Positions 1-10,800 of a stretch of DNA of 64,000 nt are shown here, piece by piece. The translations under genes and the position numbers were made by a program. The DNA comes from Tritrichomonas musculus (lineage: Eukaryota > Parabasalia > Tritrichomonadida > Tritrichomonadidae), in assembly GCA_039105265.1 (NCBI GenBank), contig JAPFFF010000057.1, positions 248,001 through 312,000 on the forward strand, given 5' to 3'. Under the pieces are notes generated by a model. The model saw nothing but the letters and a program-made list of their open reading frames with translations, had not been told where the DNA came from and made no database searches. Position 1 is the first letter of the stretch. Every line of letters begins with the position of its first letter.

Positions 1-1880
1 AAGGTATCCTGTTCATTGAATGATTAGACAATTGTTTGCCTGACCTGTTGGATTGGTCATTCAGTCCTTGTTCTGATGGCTGGTCTGGATGGTTGGATGG
101 AATTTTATTAGATGAATGATTTGACAATTGTTTGCCTGACCTGTTGGATTGATCATTCAAATTTTCGTCTGGTTGCTGGTCTGGATAGTTGGATGGGAAT
201 GTTTGTTCATTTGAAGGTATCCTGTTCATTGAATGATTAGACAATTGTTTGCCTGACCTGTTGGATTGGTCATTCAGTCCTTGTTCTGATGGCTGGTCTG
301 GATGGTTGGATGGAATTTTATTAGATGAATGATTTGACAATTGTTTGCCTGACCTGTTGGATTGATCATTCAAATTTTCGTCTGGTTGCTGGTCTGGATA
401 GTTGGATGGGAATGTTTGTTCATTTGAAGGTATCCTGTTCATTGAATGATTTGACAATTGTTTGCCTGACCTGTTGGATTGGTCAATCAAATTTTCGTCT
501 GGTTGCTGGTCTGGATAGTTGGATGGAATTTTATTAGATGAATGATTAGACAATTGTTTGCCTGACCTGTTGGATTGATCATTCAAATTTTCGTCTGGTT
601 GCTGGTCTGGATAGTTGGATGGGAATGTTTGTTCATTTGAAGGTATCCTGTTCATTGAATGATTTGACAATTGTTTGCCTGACCTGTTGGATTGGTCATT
701 CAAATTTTCGTCTGGTTGCTGGTCTGGATAGTTGGATGGGAATGTTTGTTCATTTGAAGGTATCCTGTTCATTGAATGATTAGACAATTGTTTGCCTGAC
801 CTGTTGGATTGGTCATTCAGTCCTTGTTCTGATGGCTGGTCTGGATAGTTGGATGGAATTTTATTAGATGAATGATTTGACAATTGTTTGCCTGACCTGT
901 TGGATTGATCATTCAAATTTTCGTCTGGTTGCTGGTCTGGATAGTTGGATGGGAATGTTTGTTCATTTGAAGGTATCCTGTTCATTGAATGATTTGACAA
1001 TTGTTTGCCTGACCTGTTGGATTGGTCATTCAGTCCTTGTTCTGATGGCTGGTCTGGATAGTTGGATGGAATTTTATTAGATGAATGATTAGACAATTGT
1101 TTGCCTGACCTGTTGGATTGGTCATTCAGTCCTTGTTCTGATGGCTGGTCTGGATGATTGGATGGAATTTTATTAGATGAATGATTAGACAATTGTTTGC
1201 CTGACCTGTTGGATTGATCAATCAAATTTTCGTCTGGTTGCTGGTCTGGATAGTTGGATGGGAATGTTTGTTCATTTGAAGGTATCCTGTTCATTGAATG
1301 ATTTGACAATTGTTTGCCTGACCTGTTGGATTGGTCATTCAGTCCTTGTTCTGATGGCTGGTCTGGATAGTTGGATGGAATTTTATTAGATGAATGATTT
1401 GACAATTGTTTGCCTGACCTGTTGGATTGATCATTCAAATTTTCGTCTGGTTGCTGGTCTGGATAGTTGGATGGGAATGTTTGTTCATTTGAAGGTATCC
1501 TGTTCATTGAATGATTTGACAATTGTTTGCCTGACCTGTTGGATTGGTCATTCAAATTTTCGTCTGGTTGCTGGTCTGGATAGTTGGATGGGAATGTTTG
1601 TTCATTTGAAGGTATCCTGTTCATTGAATGATTTGACAATTGTTTGCCTGACCTGTTGGATTGGTCATTCAGTCCTTGTTCTGATGGCTGGTCTGGATAG
1701 TTGGATGGAATTTTATTAGATGAATGATTTGACAATTGTTTGCCTGACCTGTTTGATTGATCATTCAAATTTTCGTCTGGTTGCTGGTCTGGATAATTTG
1801 ATGGGGAAACTGGCTCATTTGAAGGTATCATGTTCATTGAATGATTTGACAATTGTTTTCCTGACCTGTTTGATTGGTCA
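1..1880 (-). repeat. Repeat family A of the giant gene: 32- and 39-residue units
   Basis: About 18 tandem units occur, spaced 96 or 117 bp apart, so the unit is 32 or 39 codons. Every unit contains SNRSGKQLSNHS on the minus strand, followed by either an MNRIPSNEQTFPSNYPDQ version or a shorter SNKIPSNYPDQ version. The two unit lengths are interspersed and copies are nearly identical, which suggests recent amplification or gene conversion. The array continues off the left edge. Confidence 0.93.
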
Positions 1881-4800
1881 TTCAAACCTTCAGATGAGAG
1901 TTTGTTTGATCTATTTGATTTGATGCTCTGATTGTTTTCTTGGTTATCATTAGACAAATCGTCCGATAAAAGATGATTTGGCTTTGCAGATATGCAACTT
2001 TTGTCGAACTTTCCGGTTGGCAAATCTTTTGGAATATTTTTGACTGGTTTGTAAGACTTAGCATAGCCATAGCTTGCTGGCCTTTGATTTGGCAACTCTT
2101 CTGATTTTCTGCTTCTGTCTGAAGAAAGGGGATTGGATCTAATTGAAGGGATTCCGATATCATTAGATGATTTTCCATTCTTTGATTCCTCGTCTGATCT
2201 ATCATTTAATGATCCTTCAGACAAAAATGGAATGAATTTTTGATTGAGCAATTCTAGAGAAGAAAGTCTGCTTAATTTAGATGACTTGTCATTCACTGAT
2301 TCTTCTGACAAAAATCTAAGGAACCTTTCATTAAAGAATTCCTTTGATGAAAGCCTGCTCAATTTGGACGACTTGTCATTCACTGATTCTTCAGACAAGA
2401 ATAATGATTTAGATGGCAATTTAATCAATTTGATTGATTTTGCTTCATTATTCATCGATGATTCTGATGATTCTTTAGTTGAATTTTTATCTGATATATT
2501 TTTGGCTTCTTTTTTGTTTGGATCATCAGAAATCTTAACATTTCTGGTCTCAAATGACACTTGTTTATCATTTTCAATTTGAACAGGAATATCAAAAACA
2601 ACATCTCTATTAGAAATGTCACTTTTTTGCCTTTTAATAGCAGATGATTGTGATTGTAATTTTGGTTCTGATGCAGGTGATTTTGATCTTGAATCAGACG
2701 ATTTTTTAAAGTTTGAATCGAATTCAGACTTATTTGGGACTACATTCAAATCCAATAAACTGCCATCTTTTGATGAAGAACCTTTAATAACGCCACCTAA
2801 ACTAGATTGAGCTGAAATTGATGCATCTCTTTTGCCGAGTTTTCTTTCATTTTCACTCAATGACTTCTCAGAAATCCACCAAGAATTGTTTCTCGATATT
2901 CCTCCATTTTGAGTGTTTTCAAACTTAATCCTCGCTGAAGGATGTTCAGAAGATAACGACTCTGCATAGCCTGAATTTGAATAATCATCTGAAATTAGAC
3001 TCCTGACGTTGTCTCTTTCTCTTTGGTTTTCTTGGTCTAATAAAGTGTGAAGTCTGCTCGTTGAAGAGTCCTGCAAATGAAGATAGTTTTCATCATTGAA
3101 GTAACTTTCTTGTCGTGCAATTGAAAAGAACTTTTCGGATGTGTGTTCGCTATCTTTGCTTGCACCTGAATTGAACTTGATTGGCTTGTTGGCTGCCTCA
3201 GAGTTGTCTAGATCAAATGTGACTGTTCTGTTGGTCGTTGGTGTTTCTATTTTCTCAGATCGATGTGGCTCGTCTTCCTCCTTTTTATTCAGATCTAAAA
3301 TGGGAATTACTAAATCATTGATTTTCTTGCCGTTTGGTGAAACCGACGCTTTCTCTGAATGATGTGATTCTTCTTTGTTGGGTGATGAACTGAACTTCTT
3401 GCTGGATTTGTTCACTGAAGAACCTAGTTCTTTCTCAGGAGCATCTTTGTTATCTTCGATTGCATCTGATGGATGTTTTACTTCGTGCTTTGAAGAATTG
3501 AATTTACCTGATTGATGCTTGCTTTCATCATGAATTGTGGAACTGAAGCTTTCTGAAGGATGCTTGTGTGTTGATGAATTGAGTTTTTCTGAAGGCTGTT
3601 TGCTGTCTCTGTTTGTTGTGGAACTAAAGCTTTCTGGTGGCTGTTGGTGTGCAGATGAATTAATTTTATTAGGCAAGTGCTTGTCATCATCATTCCTTGG
3701 AGAATTGAAATGGTCAGAATGAATCTTGTGGTCTTCATTTACTGTGGAATTGAAGAGTATCTCTGATGGGTATCCGTCTTCGTTCATTGTAGAATGGAAG
3801 GCCTCTGGTGGTTGATTTTCTTCATTGTTCTTTGATGGGTCAAATATACCAGAATTTTGTTTATTATTGCTCTTGTTCATTGATGAGCTCATCTTTCCAT
3901 GAGCTTGCAAATTGTCTGCATTTGTTGGTGATTGAAGTATCTCAGATGGATGCTTGTTAATGGCTGCTTTGATCGCTCCTTTCTTGTCGTCAGATGAATC
4001 AAACATGTCTTCTTCTTCCTCTGTTTTGATGTTTATATTCGTTGAATCGTTGAAGTTTTCAGATGGATGTTTGTCTTCTTTCAAGAATGAATTCTTTGAA
4101 GAGGTGATTTCTTTGTCAGAAGGCAAATTCAACTCTTCTTCTGAAGCTTGATGTCCGCGTCTGCTTATGGTTGAACTGGGCTTTTTAGATAATGGTCTGT
4201 TTGACTTGCTAACAGATGAGCTTGGCTCTTTGGTTGAGTCATTTTTCGTTCTTTTAATTGTTGAAGAACAAAGCCTTCTTGGATGCCAGCTTGTCCTGTT
4301 GGAAGATGATCTTAGTGGCTTGTTGCTGGAATGGTCAGGCTCGCTGTTGGATGCTGAATTTAATTCATCTCCATTTGGTTCATTGTTGATGTGAGAACTC
4401 GACCTGTCTGGTGAAATATTGCCTGGCTTATTGGTTGATGAACTGATTCCTCTTTCGGATTGAAGCTTTCCTGACTTGTCGGCTGTGGAACTGAATCTGT
4501 CAGGAGAAAGTTTGCCTGATTTGTCTGGTGATGAGTTTAATTCTTTTTCAGATTGAATCTTGCCTGGTGAAAGCTTAGCTGACTTGTTTGCTGATGAATT
4601 TAGTCCTTTGTCAGATTGAAGTTTGTCTGACTTTTCTTCTGGGGAACTAAATTTATCAGAAGAAAGTTTGCCTGACTTTTCTGGTGAGAATTTGTTTGAT
4701 TTGTTTGCTGTTGAATTCAATCCTTTATCAGATTGAAGTTTACCTGACTTGTCTGCTGTAGAATTGAATTTATCAGGGGAAGGTTTGCCTGACTTGTCAG

Positions 4801-7800
4801 GTGAAAATTTAGTGGATCTGTTTGCTGTTGAATTCAGTTCATTTTCAGATTGATCATTTTCTCTAGCAGATGCTGAGCTAAGTCTTTCCTGTGAAAGTCT
4901 GCTTGATGAATGCGAAATCCTTCCAAATGAGTGGATGTTTTGCTTGTTAATATTCTGTGATAAATTCAATTTTTCAGACGATTGTCTATCGTCATCATTT
5001 GCTGCTGAGCTTAATCTATTTGATTCCTGTCTTCGTCTTCTGTTTGTTGATGAGCTCATCCCTCTCCCTGATTCTTGTTGCCTTCCTTTCTCTGAGCTTA
5101 AGACTTTTTCTGATGAAAGTCTGTCATTGTTGTTCTTTGATGAGTACAATCTAGCCGAACTTCGTTTCCTTCTCCTTCTTGTTGATGAGCTTAGTCCTCT
5201 TTCAGAAGCTTGTCTATTGTCGCCTGTGGATTGGAGCTTCTCTGATTCTTGTCCATTTTTATCACCTGCAGCTGAGTTGTATCTTTCTGATGAAATATTT
5301 TCATCGTTGTTGTTCTTTGATGAGTCTAACTTTGAAGGAAGCTTCGCTAATCTGTTCACTGACAAGCGCAATGCTCTGCCTGATGAGTGGATTCTTTGTT
5401 TGTTGCTATTATGCGATAAACTCAACTTTCCGGATGATTGCCTATCGTCGTCATTTGCTGCTGAACTGTACTTATCTGGCTCTTGTCCTTGCCTTCGGCC
5501 TTGTGATGAACTTAAGTTTTTCTTTCGTTCTTCATTGTCTCCTGTGAGAGTAGAAGAGTTTAACTCATCTTCAGATTCTTGCCTCTGGCTTCTGTGTTTT
5601 GATGAAACAAATTCATCCTCTGGTTCTTGCCTCTGGCTTCTGTGTTTAGAGGAAGCTAGTTCATCTTCTGGTTCTTGTCTCTGGCTTCTGTGTTTAGAGG
5701 AAGCTAGTTCATCTTCTGGTTCTTGTCTCTGGCTTCTGTGTTTGGATGAAACAAATTCATCCTCTGGTTCTCGTCTCTGGCTTCTGTGTTTGGATGAAAC
5801 AAATTCATCTTCTGGTTCTCGTCTCTGGCTTCTGTGTTTGGATGAAACAAATTCATCTTCTGGTTCTCGTCTCTGGCTTCTGTGTTTGGATGAAACAAAT
5901 TCATCTTCTGGTTCTTGTCTCTGGCTTCTGTGTTTAGAGGAAGCTAGTTCATCCTCTGGTTCTTGTCTCTGGCTTCTGTGTTTGGATGAAACAAATTCAT
6001 CCTCTGGTTCTTGTCTCTGGCTTCTGTGTTTAGAGGAAGCTAATTCATCTTCTGGTTCTCGTCTCTGGCTTCTGTGTTTGGATGAAACAAATTCATCCTC
6101 TGGTTCTTGTCTCTGGCTTCTGTGTTTGGATGAAACAAATTCATCCTCTGGTTCTTGTCTCTGGCTTCTGTGCTTAGAGGAAGCTAATTCATCTTCTGGT
6201 TCTCGTCTCTGGCTTCTGTGTTTGGATGAAACAAATTCATCTTCTGGTTCTTGTCTCTGGCTTCTGTGTTTAGAGGAAGCTAATTCATCCTCTGGTTCTT
6301 GTCTCTGGCTTCTGTGCTTAGAGGAAGCTAATTCATCCTCTGGTTCTCGTCTCTGGCTTCTGTGTTTGGATGAAGCTAGTTCATCCTCTGGTTCTTTTCT
6401 CTGGCTTCTGCGGTTAGATGAGATTATTTCATCCTCTGGTTCTTGCCTTTGACTTCTGTGCTTAGAGGAAGCTAGTTCATCTTCTGGTTCTTGTCTCTGG
6501 CTTCTGTGCTTAGAGGAAGCTAATTCATCCTCTGGTTCTCGTCTCTGGCTTCTGTGTTTAGAGGAAGCTAGTTCATCTTCTGGTTCTTGTCTCTGGCTTC
6601 TGTGTTTAGAGGAAGCTAGTTCATTTTCTGGTTCTTGCCTCTGGCTTCTGTGTTTAGAGGAAGCTAGTTCATCTTCTGGTTCTTGCCTCTGGCTTCCGTG
6701 TTTGGATGAAACAAATTCATCTTCTGGTTCTTGTCTCTGTCTTCTGCTGTTAGATGAGATTATTTCATCCTCTGGTTCTTGCCTTTGACTTCTGTGCTTA
6801 GATGAAACAAATTCATCCTCTGGTTCTTGTCTCTGGCTTCTGTGTTTAGAGGAAGCTAATTCATCCTCTGGTTCTCGTCTCTGGCTTCTGTGCTTAGAGG
6901 AAGCTAATTCATCCTCTGGTTCTTGTCTCTGGCTTCTGTGTTTGGATGAAACAAATTCATCCTCTGGTTCTTGTCTCTGGCTTCTGTGTTTAGAGGAAGC
7001 TAATTCATCTTCTGGTTCTCGTCTCTGGCTTCTGTGCTTAGAGGAAGCTAATTCATCTTCTGGTTCTCGTCTCTGGCTTCTGTGTTTGGATGAAACAAAT
7101 TCATCTTCTGGTTCTTGTCTCTGTCTTCTGCTGTTAGATGAGATTATTTCATCCTCTGGTTCTTGCCTTTGACTTTTGTGCTTAGATGAAACAAGTTCAT
7201 TTTCTGGTTCTTGTCTCTGGCTTCTGCGGTTAGATGAAGTTATCTCATTTTCGGGTTCTTGTAGTTTGCCTTTTCTATTTGATGAGACTAGTTCATTCTC
7301 GGGATTTTGATTGTGGCTTCTGAAAATAGATGAAACCAAATCGTTTTCAGATTCCTGTCTTTGGCTCCTGCGTCTTGAAGATACAAATCCATTGTCATTA
7401 TCTTGCCTAATTGCCAAGTTAATTGACGAATCTAAATCTGAAGTAAGGTTGTAATCATCATCATCATTGTTCAGTGAATCATACTTCTCAGATTCTTGTC
7501 TACGCTCCTTGTTAATTGATGAGCTCAGTCTTCTTTCAGTTGGCTGTTTGTTTTCGTTATTCATTGTTGAACTGAACTTCTCGGATTCCTGTCTCTGTCT
7601 TTTGTTTGTTGATGAACTTAATCTTCTCTCTGAAGGAATTTTTTCAGCGTTGTCCTCAGCTGAATCCAATTTATCTGAAGGAAGATTAACTTGTCTGTTT
7701 GATGTCGATCCAATTGATCTTTCCAACTGATTCTTTCCTTCCTTTTTCATTGAAGAACTGAACTTTTCAGATGTCTGGTCTTTTCCTTTGTTAAATGACG

Positions 7801-10800
7801 GATGTTTGCTTTCAATGTTCTCTTCAGAATTGATGGTCTCTGAGGCATCCTTTCTCCTGTTTGTTGATGATTTCAGAGTCCTTTCTGGATCGTGATTGTC
7901 TTCTTCATCATGAGATTGTTTGACAGACGAATTTAATCCTTTTTCTGATGGATTTTCTTCTTCGTTATCCAGCGTTGAATTTGGTTTTTGCGAAGAAGGT
8001 CTGACTTCTCTGTTGGTTGATGAATTTAATCCTTTTTCTGATGGATTTTCTTCTTCGTTATCCAGCATTGAATTTGGCTTTTGCGAAGAAGGTCTGATTT
8101 CTCTGTTGGTTGATGAATATAATCCTCTTTCTGATGAGCGTCTATTAATACTCTCTTGTGGATTGCGATCATCTCTGATTGTAGATGAATTCAACTCTAC
8201 TTGATTTGGCTTCTCTGATGAAAATTCTTCGTTTGCTGCTGGATTGATCTTTCGTGATGAAACTTTTCGTTCTTTGCTTAATGATGAATTCAATTCTTTC
8301 TCTGATGAAAGTTTGTTATCGTTTCTAATTGATGAATTTAATGATCTCTTTGACGGTTGTTTAATATCATCATTTTCAACTGAGTTGAATTTCTCTGATG
8401 AAATTCTGTCTTCGTTTTTAATTGATGAATTTAACGATCTCTTCGATGGTTGTCTAGTGTCTTCATTATCTGCTGAATTGAAATTCTCTGAAGGAATTTC
8501 ATTCTTATTTCTAATTGACGAGTTCAAAGATCTCTTCGATGGTTGTCTAGTGTCTTCATCCTCTGCTGAATTGAAATTCTCTGAAGGAATTACATTTTTA
8601 TTTCTAATTGACGAGTTGAGAGATCTCTTTGACGGTTGTCTAATATCATCATTTTCAACTGAGTTAAACTTCTCTGATGAAATTCTGTCTTCGTTTTTAA
8701 TTGATGAATTTAACGATCTCTTTGATGGTTGTCTGGTGTCTTCATTATCTGCTGAATTGAAATTCTCTGAAGGAATTTCATTTTTATTTCTAATTGACGA
8801 GTTCAAAGATCTCTTCGATGGTTGTCTAGTGTCTTCATTATCTGCTGAATTGAAATTCTCGGAATGAATTTCATTCTTATTTCTAATTGACGAGTTGAGA
8901 GATCTCTTTGATGGTTGTCTAATATCATCATTTTCAACTGAGTTAAACTTTTCTGATGAAATTCTGTCTTCGTTTTTAATTGATGAATTTAACGATCTCT
9001 TTGATGGTTGTCTGGTGTCTTCATCCTCTGCTGAATTGAGCCTTTCTGAAGGAAGCCTATTTTCTTTGTTGGTTGACGATCCGAATTTCCTCTTTGAAGA
9101 TTGAATGCTATCATTTCTTGTTGATGATCCAATCTCTCTTTCTGATGGAATTTCATCTTCTTCGATATCATCTGGATTGAGTTTTTCAGGTGAAAATCTG
9201 TCTCCTCTGTTTGCAGATGATCCAAAAGTTGTCTTTGATGGCACTCTGTTCCCTTTGTTAAGAGATGAATTCAATTCTTTCTCAGATTGAAGCTCATCAT
9301 CATTGTTTTCATCGTCATTATGTTTCTGCGATGAAATTCTTATATCTCTATTTACTGATGAGTTCAAAATCTTCTCTGACGGATGCTTGTTCCCATTGTG
9401 AGATGAAGCGCCAAATCCTTTCTGTGACTGATTCATCTCTTCTCTGTCCTCATCAGAATACAAAGCTTCCTTTGATGGATTCTTAATGACCTTGTTTGCT
9501 GTTGAACCAAATTTCTGTGATAACCTTTCTTCAGAGTTGTTTTGGTCATCTTGATCGTCATATCTGTCGGGTGAAATTTTTCTTTCTTTGTTGGCGGTTG
9601 AGCTGAACTTTTCTGATGATATTTGGTCTTTTTTGTTGGTTGAAGAACCAAACACTTTCCTTGAAGGATGCTGCCTTTCGGCGTTTTCTATTGAGTCTAG
9701 TTTTTCAGAGGAAAGATTTCTCTCTTTGTTTGCATTTAAATCAAATTCCTCAGATTGATTTTGATTGCCTTCTCTCTTAAAGGATGAGCCAAAAGTTTTT
9801 TGAGAGGTAATTTGGTCATCATTATTTCTCGTTGAGTTTCTCCCCCTTGACGAAGGCTGTCTTTCTATTTCTGCATTAGAATTCAATTCCTCTGACAAAA
9901 CTTGGTCATCGTTATTTCTCGTTGAGTTTTTCCTCCTTGACGAAGGCTGTCTTTCTATTTCTGCATTAGAATTCAATTCCTCTGACAAAACTTGGTCATT
10001 CTTTTTGAATGATGATCCAAAAGTTTTTTGAGAGGTAATTTGGTCATCATTATTTCTCGTTGAGTTTCTCCTCCTTGACGAAGGCTGTCTCTCTCTTTCT
10101 ACATTAGAATTCAATTCTTCTGACAAAACTTGGTCATCGTTATTTCTAACTGAGTTTCTCCTCCTTGACGAAGGCTGTCTTTCTATTTCTGCGTTAGAAT
10201 TGTAATTTTCAGAGAGATCTTGGTCTCGGTTCTTTATAGAATTGCTGAGAACTTCTTGAGAGGAATTTTGGTCATCGATATTCAAAAGTCTTTCTGATGT
10301 CTGTTCACCTCTGACGCAGTAAGAGATTGGCTCTCTGTCTGAAGCATGCCTGCTGCTTCTGATTGACGAGTACTGGTTGTACGATTCAGATTTGAATTCT
10401 GATGACAAAAGCTCTTCTTTTTGAATGGCGATGTCATGAAGGCTAAATCTTTCATCTATAGAATGTTGCCTTTTTCGTTTGCCTTTTTTTTCATCTTTTT
10501 TATTTTCATCATTTTCTGTCAAATAATTCTGAGACTGACTCAAAAATTTCTGAGACTCACTGAAAAATTTCTGCAATTTTGAATTGGTATCAGAAGGGTT
10601 AATTTTCACCTTTCTATCTCTACTTGTGTTTGCTTGTTCATCGTTTTGGAACTGGTCGTTTTGATTTGTTCGTTTTTTGTGAGAACTTTTCACTTTTTCA
10701 ATAGAAATATCAGGTAACTCGTTGAGGTGTCCATAAGACTTGCCCAAGTGGCTTAGTGCGTCAGATAAGATTAATTGAGATTCATTCAAACTATTTTTCA

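Noticed and set aside
4935-6452. 505-codon plus-strand frame rich in Ser, Cys, Leu and Trp
   Set aside because: Shadow of the giant minus-strand repeat gene, whose frame is open across the whole region and starts at an ATG with an upstream stop.
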